Assembly (NCBI GenBank): GCA_947253875.1 | Contig: CAMYAM010000001.1 | Span: forward strand, 1 to 64,000 | Reading direction: 5' to 3' | Length of the DNA stretch: 64,000 bases | Source of the DNA: an uncultured Fastidiosipila sp. | Lineage (GTDB): Bacteria; Bacillota; Clostridia; Saccharofermentanales; Fastidiosipilaceae | Part shown: positions 45,403 through 54,978 of the stretch, piece by piece | Layout: each line of letters starts with the position of its first letter | Position numbering within the stretch: position 1 is the first letter of the stretch | Translations under genes and position numbers: made by a program | Notes under the pieces: model-generated | Databases searched by the model: none | Told to the model about the DNA's origin: nothing | The model's input: only the letters and a program-made list of their open reading frames with translations

Positions 45403-45453
45403 AAGCAGCTCTACTGTGGTTGAATTTCAACGCTAGTAGAGCTGCTTTTAATT
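45403..45453. terminator. Bidirectional terminator
   Basis: AAGCAGCTCTACT (45403-45415) pairs with AGTAGAGCTGCTT (45435-45447), followed by TTAATTTG on the plus strand. Lies between two converging genes. Confidence 0.9.
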
Positions 45454-45466
45454 TGTATTGTTTTAA

Positions 45467-45892
45467 TTATTTGTATGAAAATATCACTGCTGCGACTATT
45501 GCTAGTACTAAGTAAAATATCCCAGATATCAAAGTAGGCAAATTAACTCTACGGGTCCTCATCTTTTCATCTTTATAGGATTGAAGATCAGGCAAATCTC
45601 GCAGATCTTTACTACCTCTCAACCCACTTTCAATAGTTGAACCTAGTTGCTTAAAACCGACTATACCGACATCGAAAAAACCTTCTTTATTAATATAACT
45701 AAAGGCAGCATAGACAAGTTGTAATCCTCCACCTAACAAAAATGAGTTACTAAGTTTAATAAATAGATCTCTATTAGGTGTTCTATATATCTGAAAAACA
45801 AAAGCTACAGTAGAAAATATTAATCCCCAAATAAAGGCTCTTATATAATCATGTTTGCTAAATTTTTTCTTATGATAAGGATTATAATCCAT
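45467..45892 (-). CDS. DUF3899-like small membrane protein
   Basis: 141 aa with three hydrophobic segments (about 20-37, 48-66 and 118-139) and a cytoplasmic loop between the second and third. The LLGGGLQLVYAAFSYINKEGFFDVGIVGFKQL region fits the DUF3899 pattern (quoted in parts: LLGGGLQLVYAAF, NKEGFFDVGIVGFKQL). Function unknown. It follows oppF by 35 nt in the same direction and may be the last gene of the opp transcript. Confidence 0.6.
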   Translation of the reverse strand: MDYNPYHKKKFSKHDYIRAFIWGLIFSTVAFVFQIYRTPNRDLFIKLSNSFLLGGGLQLVYAAFSYINKEGFFDVGIVGFKQLGSTIESGLRGSKDLRDLPDLQSYKDEKMRTRRVNLPTLISGIFYLVLAIVAAVIFSYK

Positions 45893-45927
45893 ACTAATTC
45901 CTACTCTTGTCTGAAGCTATAAGCTTT

Positions 45928-47016
45928 TTAATTATATAAATTCTTAAACTTCTCTTCCTCTTCACTATTGCAATATACAAAGTGATTTGGGAATATCTCT
46001 CGCATTGTAGGTTCCTCTATACTGTAATCATGAGCTAATGCAGGAATATAGGTCTCGCGTTTACGTAAACGTTCTAGGTGTGGATCTGGAACTGGTATCG
46101 CAGATAGCAATGACTTAGTATACGGATGCATTGGTCTAGCGAAAAGCTCATCAGATTCTGCTAATTCAACAATTTTACCATTGAACATAACAGCGATTCT
46201 ATCAGAAATATATTTAACAACTGCCAAGTCATGCGCAATGAAAATAACTGTTAAATCATTTTTCTCACGTAAATCATTGAGTAAGTTGATAATCTGTGCT
46301 TGGATAGAAACGTCAAGTGCTGAAACTGGTTCGTCAGCAATAATTACTTCTGGTTCCATTATGATAGCTCTTGCTATACCAATACGTTGCCTTTGACCTC
46401 CCGAGAATTCATGAGGATATCTATCAGCATGTTCTACAAGTAATCCAACTTGATTCAAAACTGAATCAACTTTTTCGTTAATTAGCTTCTTATCTTTCTC
46501 TCCTTGAATAATTAAACCTTCAGCAATAATCTCTCTAACTGTCATTCTTGGATCAAGAGATGAAACTGGATCTTGGAAGATCATCTGAATCTTACGATGT
46601 AGAGCATCTCTATTATCTTCGATTTCTTTCTTAGATCTCTTGTAATCTTCTTCAAGTTTCTTAACTGTATCAACTTTACCGGCATTTTTTGCTATTTTGA
46701 TTTGGTCTTTTCTTACTTCTAGTCCAGTATTAATTAATTTATCACGTAACCAGACATCACCACCAGTGATATCATATAAACCTATAATAGATCTACCAGT
46801 TGTAGTTTTACCACTACCAGATTCACCAACAATTCCGAAAACTTCTTTTTTCTTAACATCAAAGCTAATGTTATCTACAGCCTTAAGCGCTTTACCTTGA
46901 AGTCTAAAGTATTGTCTTAAGTTTTCGACTTTCAAAAGAGTTTCAGCATCACTATAATCAAACTTTTGCTTTTGTTTTGAAGTAGTGTTTTCACTTAAAA
47001 TATCTTTATTACTCAC
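45928..47016 (-). CDS. oppF: Oligopeptide ABC transporter ATPase OppF
   Basis: ATPase subunit powering peptide import. Walker A GESGSGKTT, Q-loop IQMIFQDPVSSLDPRM, signature HEFSGGQRQRIGIARA, Walker B VIIADEPVSALD and the switch histidine in FIAHDLAVV are intact. An extra basic/helical stretch of about 45 residues lies between Walker A and the Q-loop. The frame begins at 47046, but the GTG at 47016 has GAGGAGG six bases upstream (inside the end of oppD) and is preferred (362 aa). Gap to oppD is one base. Confidence 0.92.
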   Translation of the reverse strand: MSNKDILSENTTSKQKQKFDYSDAETLLKVENLRQYFRLQGKALKAVDNISFDVKKKEVFGIVGESGSGKTTTGRSIIGLYDITGGDVWLRDKLINTGLEVRKDQIKIAKNAGKVDTVKKLEEDYKRSKKEIEDNRDALHRKIQMIFQDPVSSLDPRMTVREIIAEGLIIQGEKDKKLINEKVDSVLNQVGLLVEHADRYPHEFSGGQRQRIGIARAIIMEPEVIIADEPVSALDVSIQAQIINLLNDLREKNDLTVIFIAHDLAVVKYISDRIAVMFNGKIVELAESDELFARPMHPYTKSLLSAIPVPDPHLERLRKRETYIPALAHDYSIEEPTMREIFPNHFVYCNSEEEEKFKNLYN

Positions 47017-47017
47017 C

Positions 47018-49240
47018 TTAGACCTCCTCGTTCTGTTCACGCTCAAGTAAATTTAATTCTTCAATTGCTTTTGTCATTCTTTTAATTCTTTCAGTAACAA
47101 TTTTTGGTGGTTCAACTTTAGGTGCTTTCTCATGTAGCAACCAAGTTGCAGCCTCATGTGTATCACTGACCTTAAAGAATGGTGGGTGTTGCTCAAAATC
47201 AATAGCTAAAGCATATCGATTTCTTGCTGCAAAGGCGTCACCTTGAGGTGGATTAATCATATTTGGTGGTACTCCAGGAATTGAAATCAATGTTTCCTTA
47301 GTCTCCAAGTCAGGCATTGATGATAGTAAACCCCATGTATATGGATGTTTAGGATCATAGAATATTTCATCTGAACTACCGTATTCAACAATCTTACCTG
47401 CATACATAACTGCAATCTTATCAGCAATATTCGCAACAACACCTAGGTCATGAGTAATAAATATAACTGAGAAATTACGTTTTTCTTTCAAATCTTTAAT
47501 TAAATCTAGAATCTGAGCTTGAATTGTAACGTCAAGAGCAGTTGTTGGCTCATCACAGATCAATAAATCAGGGTTAGATGATAAGGCAATCGCTATAACA
47601 ACACGTTGTCTCATACCACCTGAGAATTGGAATGGATATTGTCTAAAACGTTTTCTTGGTTCTGGAATTCCAACTTCATCAAGTAAATCAATAGCTCTAG
47701 CTTCTGCTAATTTTTGATTCAATGTGTAAGTAGCATCTGATGTTTGCTCATTTAAATATTGCAAAATTTCTTTTGCTTCAGCTTTTTCATCATGCTTTCT
47801 TTCATACTTAAGATTCAATCTATCAACTAATCTATTAAATAATCTTCTACAGTTAGCTACGTATGTATCTTTAAGTGCAGATTTTTCTTCATCAGTTAAA
47901 CCTTTAACTTGCTTTTTGTTTCTTTTTAAATCCTCAAAATTATCTAATTGAGCATTCAAAGCACCTTCAAATGTATGTGCAAATGAATCTCTAGTAATTT
48001 CTAATCTTGAGATTGATGAGTTAACCGCATTAATAATATCTTTTCTTCTGTTCAATAAATAATCTAAATCAAAGTTTTCTTGTAATTTATCAATTTCTTT
48101 ATCTAGATCTGAAATTAATAAAGAAAGTACATCATTTACTCTTGAGTTCTCATGTTTTTGTAAACCTACTAAAAAGTCTGCGAATTTATCTAAAAAGTTA
48201 CTATGTAATTCTTTCTCTAATTCAGCCTCTTTGGATTTTGTGTAATCATTAGCTAAGTCTTTAACTTTACCTTCACTTAGAGCATATCCTACAACAAGAA
48301 AATCAGGTGTTTCCTTTGCTAAGATTTCTTCACTTTCAGCTTGAACTTTTCTTAGCAACTCACTAATTTCATTTTTCTTAAGATTTACCTCTTCTCTTAC
48401 CTCACGTAGTTTAGTACTTGATTCATGAAGTTTTTTGTCATCACCAGCTAATTCTTCAGCTAGATATTCAGCTTGTGCTCTTTCATATTCTTTTGCCACT
48501 GGTTTAAAGTGCTTAGTTAAATCTTTAGCTTCTTCTACCCATTGAGCTATATTAGAGCTTGCCTTGCTAATAGTGAAATCATGATAAATTTCTTTACTAT
48601 CTTTCTCTAGTCCTTTTACTTTATCCATTAAATCTTCATAAACTACATCACCTTGTAAATCTAGAAGAACATAACGAATTTGTTTTGCTAAAGTTTCTAG
48701 AGCATTTCTTGAGTCTGCATACTCACCTGCACACTTATGTCCATTACCCAAATAATCTTTGTATGTTTTGAGATATTGATTAGCTTCAGCTTCTTTGCCC
48801 GTCTCTCTCGCAACTTTCTTAATAGCAGATTCTACTCTATCAATTTCAGCCTTAGCAGAGCGTTTTCGAGATTTATTATTTGCAATCATCGCTTCAGTAA
48901 TCTGGTCACCTACACGTGTTATCGGGTTCAAGCTACTTAGCGGGTCTTGGAAAATCATAGAAATTCTATTCCCACGTAGTTTGTTATATTCAGATTCTGA
49001 AATTTGTAATAAGTCCATACCTTCAAAGTAGATTTCTCCACTCTCTACAATAGCGTTAGGGGCTAAAATACCCATAACCGCACGACTTGTAACTGACTTA
49101 CCTGATCCTGATTCACCAACTATTGCTAGAGTTTCACCTTCTTTAACATCGAAAGATATGTCTCTAACAGCCTTAACTGTACCATTATTGGTCCAGAAAG
49201 ATAGTTTTAAGTTATTTACTTCTAGTTTTGTTTTTGCCAT
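47018..49240 (-). CDS. oppD: Oligopeptide ABC transporter ATPase OppD with about 385-residue insertion
   Basis: 740 aa, roughly twice the usual length. Walker A GESGSGKS (42-49) and Q-loop FQDPLSSLNP (97-106) are followed by an insertion from about 123 to 510 that is almost all helical and charged, with probable coiled coils. The core resumes with AEARAIDLLDEVGIPEPRKRF, the signature FQFSGGMRQR (537-545), Walker B LLICDEPTTALD and switch histidine THD (596-598). The ATPase residues are all intact, so it should be active. The insert lies between the Q-loop and signature, in the helical subdomain. It starts one base after oppC. No similarity of the insert to a known domain is recognised. Confidence 0.9.
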   Translation of the reverse strand: MAKTKLEVNNLKLSFWTNNGTVKAVRDISFDVKEGETLAIVGESGSGKSVTSRAVMGILAPNAIVESGEIYFEGMDLLQISESEYNKLRGNRISMIFQDPLSSLNPITRVGDQITEAMIANNKSRKRSAKAEIDRVESAIKKVARETGKEAEANQYLKTYKDYLGNGHKCAGEYADSRNALETLAKQIRYVLLDLQGDVVYEDLMDKVKGLEKDSKEIYHDFTISKASSNIAQWVEEAKDLTKHFKPVAKEYERAQAEYLAEELAGDDKKLHESSTKLREVREEVNLKKNEISELLRKVQAESEEILAKETPDFLVVGYALSEGKVKDLANDYTKSKEAELEKELHSNFLDKFADFLVGLQKHENSRVNDVLSLLISDLDKEIDKLQENFDLDYLLNRRKDIINAVNSSISRLEITRDSFAHTFEGALNAQLDNFEDLKRNKKQVKGLTDEEKSALKDTYVANCRRLFNRLVDRLNLKYERKHDEKAEAKEILQYLNEQTSDATYTLNQKLAEARAIDLLDEVGIPEPRKRFRQYPFQFSGGMRQRVVIAIALSSNPDLLICDEPTTALDVTIQAQILDLIKDLKEKRNFSVIFITHDLGVVANIADKIAVMYAGKIVEYGSSDEIFYDPKHPYTWGLLSSMPDLETKETLISIPGVPPNMINPPQGDAFAARNRYALAIDFEQHPPFFKVSDTHEAATWLLHEKAPKVEPPKIVTERIKRMTKAIEELNLLEREQNEEV

Positions 49241-49241
49241 A

Positions 49242-50789
49242 TTATTCTTCCGATCCTCTCAATGCTGGGTTAAATGCATCTCTCAATCCATTACCAAATA
49301 GGTTAAAGCTAATCATTAACAAGGAAATTATAACAGCTGGAACAAATAAAATATGTGGGTCAGTTGCCAAATATCCTTGACCATTACCTAACAAAGTACC
49401 TAATGAAGTTAAGTTCTTAGAGTTAAAGTTAACAATACCTAAGTAAGATAATGATGATTCACTCAAGATAACTCCTGGAATAACAAGTACGGATGATGTA
49501 ATGATTGTACCTATTGCGTTAGGGAAAATGTGCCTAAACATCAATCTTGCATCGCCTGCACCCATACTTCTTGCCGAGAGAATATATTCTTCATTCTTGA
49601 ATCTATAGAACTGTGTTCTAACTCTTGCCGATGTACCAATCCAACCTTGTAGAACAAAGGCAAATAAGATACCCGCAAAGGTAGATACCTTACCTGGTAT
49701 AACCAAGTGTAATTGGAACAATGTTGCGATAACCATGAATGGCATACCACTAATAATATCTGTTAATCTATCAAGAATTAAGTCAATTGCACCACCATAG
49801 TAACCTTGTACAGCACCATATAATGCACCGAATGTAAGGTTAACTATAGAAACTAAAACAGCTAAAGCTAATGATAATCTCGTACCTTGAGCTACACGAA
49901 TAAAGATATCATAACCTTGTGCGTCTGAACCAAAGTAGTGTACTGGCTCAAAACCATTTTGGTACTCATAGTAGGTATAGTTTAAAACTCTTACCTGACG
50001 CATCGTTTTGTTACTTACTGTGTAGTATTGAACTTCGCCATTTTCGTCACGTAGATAGTTGTCAGTTAATCCTTTTTTCTGGACCATTGCTAATTCCATT
50101 GGTCGATCATTCTCATCTAAAGGTGTACCATTCTCTGCCAACTTAAACCAATAATTAGCATCATCAGCAGCAGGACCCGCATCAGTTCTGTCAACCATTG
50201 GATAAATGACTTTCTTACCTGTTTCCTCTTCCCATTTACGTATATTTTCATATTGCAAATCAGTAATATTGACGTAACTAAAACCAACTAAATAATATGA
50301 ATCAACAGCTACATCTCTATAAGTTCTACCTTGTGCAGTATATTCATCACTCATTTTATTAATTACAGCATATTTACTTTCTAAACCTTGTTCCCATGTA
50401 GCACCTTTGCCTTCATAGTCTTCAGCAGCCATAGATATACCGTTTAAATAAATTAAGTATTTCTCGTTTGACCTAATCGTCTTGCTTCCATCCCAGAAAC
50501 CTGTACGTTCAAAAGCTTTAATCTTTGGTCTTGCTTTAGCATAGACACCATTAACATCATATACTTTATATTTAGTTAAAAATGGAGCTATTAATGCAAA
50601 AACAACAATTAACATAATTATAATTGTCGCTGCAACAGAAGCTTTGTTACGTACAAATCTTCTTAAAGCATCTCCAAAATATGATATTGACTTGGTTTTA
50701 ATCGCCTCATCATAAATATCTTTATGTTCTTGAACTAAAGTAAATTTTTCTTGAGGTATTTCTTGTAAGTTTAAATATTCTTTGTTCAT
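49242..50789 (-). CDS. oppC: Oligopeptide ABC transporter permease OppC with extracellular insertion
   Basis: 515 aa. A cytoplasmic N-terminus, first transmembrane helix (about 52-72), then an insertion of about 200 residues (75-282) before the conserved EPVHYFGSDAQGYDIFIRVAQGTR segment; the rest contains five helices and the EAA-type loop SARSMGAGDARLMFRHIFPNAIGTI (in two parts). The insert is hydrophilic and lies on the outer side, between TM1 and TM2. The ATPase-coupling loop is intact. Gap to oppB is 5 nt, and the ribosome site overlaps its end. Confidence 0.92.
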   Translation of the reverse strand: MNKEYLNLQEIPQEKFTLVQEHKDIYDEAIKTKSISYFGDALRRFVRNKASVAATIIIMLIVVFALIAPFLTKYKVYDVNGVYAKARPKIKAFERTGFWDGSKTIRSNEKYLIYLNGISMAAEDYEGKGATWEQGLESKYAVINKMSDEYTAQGRTYRDVAVDSYYLVGFSYVNITDLQYENIRKWEEETGKKVIYPMVDRTDAGPAADDANYWFKLAENGTPLDENDRPMELAMVQKKGLTDNYLRDENGEVQYYTVSNKTMRQVRVLNYTYYEYQNGFEPVHYFGSDAQGYDIFIRVAQGTRLSLALAVLVSIVNLTFGALYGAVQGYYGGAIDLILDRLTDIISGMPFMVIATLFQLHLVIPGKVSTFAGILFAFVLQGWIGTSARVRTQFYRFKNEEYILSARSMGAGDARLMFRHIFPNAIGTIITSSVLVIPGVILSESSLSYLGIVNFNSKNLTSLGTLLGNGQGYLATDPHILFVPAVIISLLMISFNLFGNGLRDAFNPALRGSEE

Positions 50790-50794
50790 TAATA

Positions 50795-51763
50795 TTACCT
50801 CTCACCAATTCTAATTCTAGGATCTAAGAAACCATAGCTTAGATCAACGACAATATTTGCTAATAAACCGATAATTGTATAGAACATCGTAGTAGCGACA
50901 AACACGTCATAGTCACGTGAGTTAATTGCACTAATCATTAATCCACCAATTCCGTTAACCGCAAAAATTTTCTCAATAATCATTGAACCACCAAGTACGC
51001 TTAAGAAGCTAGCAACAATTGATGGCAAGATTGGAACCATTGCGTTCTTTAATGCGTGTCTTACTGTAGCTTGTGTTTTGTTTAAACCTTTTGTTCTAGC
51101 TAGTAGCATATAATCAGAGGTTAAACTCTCAACTAACTCAGCACGAGTAAGTCTAGCGTATCCTGCTATAATACCGAATGAAAGTGAAAGTATAGGCATT
51201 ATCATTGATTTAAACATTACCCAAGTAAACCAGCCGCCTGAATCCGCAACAGATGAAACTATTAGAGGTAACCATCCTAATTTAAACCCAACAATATATT
51301 GTAGTAAGAATGCGTATACGAAACTTGGAACAGAAACGAAAAGCATGACCACTGTTGAAATTGTATGGTCTATCCAAGTATTCTTTCGTAAAGCTGCAAT
51401 AACACCAAGAACTATACCTAACGGTAATGAAAACAGTGATGAATAAACGTTTAAAATTACGGTTGGAGGTAGTCTCTTAATAATAATTTCAGTAACAGGA
51501 GTTAGATATGAAATCTCCCATGAAGTTCCCCAGTCCCAACTTGTAATTATATTTCTCAAATAAATTCCAAATTGTACCAAAATTGGTTTATTGTATCCTA
51601 GAGCTTCACGTCTAGCCATCTCATTCTGAGCTTCAGTACCAAGCATTGGCACTTCCGGCTCAAGCATCTTGATGAAAACAAAACTTATAAACATAATTAT
51701 AAATGCTGTCATCAATGCTAAAAGAACACGTTTAACTACATATTTAACTGTGCTGTTCCTCAT
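50795..51763 (-). CDS. oppB: Oligopeptide ABC transporter permease OppB
   Basis: 322 aa, six predicted helices. Typical OppB features: the N-terminal KRVLLALMTAFIIMFISFVFIK helix, RPPTVILN-like RLPPTVILNVYSSLFSLPLGI, the YARLTRAELVESLTSDYM coupling loop and ARTKGLNKTQATVRHALKNAMVPILP. The ATG has an AAAGGAAAT site. A hairpin with U-tract lies between oppA and oppB, so expression of the permease genes is likely lower than that of oppA. Confidence 0.95.
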   Translation of the reverse strand: MRNSTVKYVVKRVLLALMTAFIIMFISFVFIKMLEPEVPMLGTEAQNEMARREALGYNKPILVQFGIYLRNIITSWDWGTSWEISYLTPVTEIIIKRLPPTVILNVYSSLFSLPLGIVLGVIAALRKNTWIDHTISTVVMLFVSVPSFVYAFLLQYIVGFKLGWLPLIVSSVADSGGWFTWVMFKSMIMPILSLSFGIIAGYARLTRAELVESLTSDYMLLARTKGLNKTQATVRHALKNAMVPILPSIVASFLSVLGGSMIIEKIFAVNGIGGLMISAINSRDYDVFVATTMFYTIIGLLANIVVDLSYGFLDPRIRIGER

Positions 51764-51910
51764 ATATTATTTCCTTTTCATTTCAATCTAACTATTAAAA
51801 AAATACAATACCCGAAGGTAAAAATAGTTCCTACTATTATATCTATTTTTACAGAATTTACAAACCGGCAATTTACACAAATTTCATTTATTTTTTGTAT
51901 TTATTACAAA

Positions 51911-51940
51911 AATATGCTGAGAATTTCTTCTCAGCATATT
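51911..51940 (-). terminator. Internal terminator between oppA and oppB
   Basis: AATATGCTGAGAA (51911-51923) pairs with TTCTCAGCATATT (51928-51940), followed on the minus strand by TTTTTGTAAT. It lies downstream of oppA and upstream of oppB, so it would thin out read-through. Confidence 0.85.
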
Positions 51941-51986
51941 TAATTGACTTTAATAAGTTTTAACCTAGTTAATTACTAAATTAATA

Positions 51987-54422
51987 CTATTCGTAGTTTA
52001 GAATTCCACCTTGTTTTTCTACATATTTAGCCCAATCAGCATCTGAGTAGTTGAATTTAAGGAATCTAAATCCACCGTATCCATAGAATGGATTGTATAC
52101 ATCTGTATAATTACTTACTTTTTGTGAAATCATTGCATTAAATGTAGATGTATATAGAGGTATGTTTTGAACTGTATTTAGAACAGCTTTCTCTAATTGT
52201 GCAAGAATAAATAGTTTTGCGTCTACATTTTTATCGAATTCAATACCTTGAATTGCTGATTGCCATTCAGTAAGTGTTCTGGTTTGTTCCTCTTCTTTAC
52301 CATCTCCATCGAAATCAAATTTCAATTTCAATTGTTCGACAGTTGGATTCCAACCATTAGATTCGTGAATCTTATTCAAACCACCAACTGAAGCTGGGTT
52401 AACGTAAACACCGATTGTTGAGAATGGATAGAATGCAGCACCACCCCATGCACCACGGATAGCTTCAACTTTACCGTTAACTACATCAGTATATCTACTA
52501 TTTGAACCTGTTAGGTATTTAACTTTAACTTTACCAGCAAAGCCTGTACCTTCAGTTGCTTGTTGTAGTAATTCGTTAATAATGTCTTGTTGTCTTGTAT
52601 CTTGTGCTGTTAATGAAGATGTAGCACCAATCATAATATTGATATTTACTGGTTGACCTTCTTTATAGTTTCCATCAGCAATAGCCTTGTCATATGCTGC
52701 TTGGAATAATTTCTTAGCTGATTCAACATCATAACCAGATAGAGCCTTATATGCATCCTCTACTTTTGCGTATGTCTTGCCTTCACCATATTCTACACCA
52801 TAGAGGTCAACAATTGCTTTCATTGCAGGTTCACTCTTACGGTATACAGAGTGTGGATCATTCTCAATATCGTAGTAGTAGTTATTATTTAACAAGTAGT
52901 ATGCTGGGACATTACCTGCTGTTGATTCTGCAGTAATTTTATTTCTGTCTAAGCTTAGTGAGATAGCTCTTCTAAAGTCTGTGTATTGTAATACTCTCTT
53001 GTTTGAACCATCACTTGCGTTAGCTTCCAATTGCTCCAATGTTTCAGGGCTTGTTCCAAAGATGAAGCGGAATGTATATGACTCTTCATTTGAGTGCATG
53101 TACTCACTCATCTTATATCTTTGCCATTGGTCTGCTTCCAAGTTAACATTATCTAATTGACCTTTATTGAATAATTGTAGAGCTGTATTAGGATCTTCAA
53201 TTATTTCAATATTAACCTTGTCAGCTACGAATTGGTTTTTGAATTGGTCAGTATCTAGTTTGTAACCATACCAATTTTCATTTCTTTCTAGTTTCATTTG
53301 TCTATTTTTTTCGAAAGAAACAAGTTTATATGGACCGTATGAATAAGCTGTCTTTAGATCTGTTGCATAATTTGTAGCTAAAAGACCTTCTTTTTGGTTC
53401 TTACCAGCTTCATATAAATCTTCTTTTACTAACCATGAACCAGTCGCATTTGCAAAGAAAATAAATTCTGATACAGGTTGTTGTAGAACGTAGTATAGTT
53501 CAAGATCATTAGCACCTTTGTAGAAACCTACTGAATCAAAAGTTACTTCTTCATAAGTACCATTTTCAAAACATGTGAATTCTTTCCAGTTTTCTGCAGG
53601 ATTTTCAAAGTTAGTTGCTAAACCTTCTAGATCTTTTTGAACTTCAGCTGTTACTTCAACTAAACCTTTACCTTCATATTTCTTGTAAACGTCTACTCCG
53701 TCTACTGTGAATACTTCAGCACCATATTTTTCGTAGACAGTTGCAAGATCTGCACCAAAGAAGCCATTGTCTGGTACGAATGCTTCTTTAACTTTATCTA
53801 CGCTAAAGAACAATTTTGTATCTTCTGGTGTTTCAGCTGACCAGTTTGAGTACTTTGCTTTACCCTTATAATCTTTATCATATGTATAATAAGCCTCAGC
53901 TCCTCTAATTGCTAGAGTTCCTGAGAAATATGTATTAGCACGTCTATTCTTCATCTCAGGGTTTAGAAGTTGTCCCATACTATAGACGTGAGAATTTGCA
54001 TCAATTGGAGTACCGTCAGACCATTTTTGGTCATTTCTTAAAGTAATCTTCCATACTAAACCTTTATCTGCTTCAGCTGGAATTCCCCATTTTTCTTTGT
54101 CAGCAAAATCTTTGGTGACATCTTCGATACTTGTTGCACCCATATATTCCCATTTATATCCACCTTCACCATCAGGTATAGCTTCAACCAATCGAGTTTG
54201 GAGATAATCATCAAGATAACTATCATTATTTTGCTCCTGAGTGTGCGGATTCATTGTGTTAGGTGTAGCTTTTGTATAATCGTTATACGTATATACAGCG
54301 TTTGGATCTTTGTTCGCATCTTTGCTTTCATTAGTTCCACCTTGATTTCCTGCTTTGTTACAGGCACCAAGCAATAAAACTAAAGCTAAAGCTGCTGCAC
54401 TTGCTTTTAGAAACTTGCGCAT
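51987..54422 (-). CDS. oppA: Oligopeptide-binding lipoprotein OppA
   Basis: Substrate-binding lipoprotein of the peptide importer, SBP family 5. N-terminal signal with lipobox LLLGAC (Cys 21), then a Gly/Asn/Ser-rich spacer; the binding-protein fold shows WKITLRNDQKWSDGTPIDA and DFRRAISLSLDRNKI. At 811 aa it is longer than typical OppA (550-660), with extra segments in the first half. GGAGG ribosome site ahead of the ATG. It is the first gene of oppABCDF. Confidence 0.92.
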   Translation of the reverse strand: MRKFLKASAAALALVLLLGACNKAGNQGGTNESKDANKDPNAVYTYNDYTKATPNTMNPHTQEQNNDSYLDDYLQTRLVEAIPDGEGGYKWEYMGATSIEDVTKDFADKEKWGIPAEADKGLVWKITLRNDQKWSDGTPIDANSHVYSMGQLLNPEMKNRRANTYFSGTLAIRGAEAYYTYDKDYKGKAKYSNWSAETPEDTKLFFSVDKVKEAFVPDNGFFGADLATVYEKYGAEVFTVDGVDVYKKYEGKGLVEVTAEVQKDLEGLATNFENPAENWKEFTCFENGTYEEVTFDSVGFYKGANDLELYYVLQQPVSEFIFFANATGSWLVKEDLYEAGKNQKEGLLATNYATDLKTAYSYGPYKLVSFEKNRQMKLERNENWYGYKLDTDQFKNQFVADKVNIEIIEDPNTALQLFNKGQLDNVNLEADQWQRYKMSEYMHSNEESYTFRFIFGTSPETLEQLEANASDGSNKRVLQYTDFRRAISLSLDRNKITAESTAGNVPAYYLLNNNYYYDIENDPHSVYRKSEPAMKAIVDLYGVEYGEGKTYAKVEDAYKALSGYDVESAKKLFQAAYDKAIADGNYKEGQPVNINIMIGATSSLTAQDTRQQDIINELLQQATEGTGFAGKVKVKYLTGSNSRYTDVVNGKVEAIRGAWGGAAFYPFSTIGVYVNPASVGGLNKIHESNGWNPTVEQLKLKFDFDGDGKEEEQTRTLTEWQSAIQGIEFDKNVDAKLFILAQLEKAVLNTVQNIPLYTSTFNAMISQKVSNYTDVYNPFYGYGGFRFLKFNYSDADWAKYVEKQGGILNYE

Positions 54423-54978
54423 TTTTTCCTCCTTCCGTACACAGATTACTCTGTATACAATCGCATATTTATAAATTGCGATAACTTATTTCTAGTATAA
54501 TATCAGACTTTTGACAAAAAAAAAGCTTTTAAAGAAAAAATTCATTAAAAACGAAGCATTTGTCAGGAAACAATGCTTTTTTTTAAACTATACCCTTATT
54601 CATAACTAGTTATATTTAAGTTTAATTAGCTAATATAGACAATTCAAACAACAATTTTTGTGTATATTATTTTTCATATTTTCAAATAATTAAAATTTTT
54701 ATCACTTTTCTAATTATTTCTCGAATTTTTAATTCAAATTTTGCTTTGATAATAATTTTCCGCATAAATCTTCTGTATTTTTATAGTATAAATTTAGCAT
54801 ATTATGCATTAATCCCACAAATTTTTACTTTATTTTTAATACTTATACATAAAGTTCATATAATCACGTACATTTGTTTACCCGACCAGCTTATTAGTTC
54901 GTATTTGAATATTATTATCTTTATTTCAGATAAAAAAAAGTGTAAAATACCGGCGTAATCCATATTTTAGGAGGCATT
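54423..54978. other. 556-bp AT-rich intergenic region between oppA and the F420-ligase-like gene
   Basis: Holds the oppA promoter (below) and an imperfect hairpin AAGCATTTGT (54555-54564) / AACAATGCTT with T8 (to 54584) on the plus strand. Neither strand has an evident coding gene; a 70-codon frame near 54746 lacks a ribosome site. The hairpin may end a small RNA, but no promoter for one is clear. Confidence 0.5.
54497..54505 (-). promoter_or_regulatory. Extended -10 promoter of oppA
   Basis: The minus strand reads TGA-TATTAT (54505 to 54497), an extended -10 (TGnTATTAT). The -35 is weak, in a run of T. The start codon is about 75 nt downstream. Confidence 0.4.

Noticed and set aside
54746..54958. 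70-codon hydrophobic frame in the oppA upstream region
   Set aside because: No ribosome site, and the composition is simply that of AT-rich spacer.
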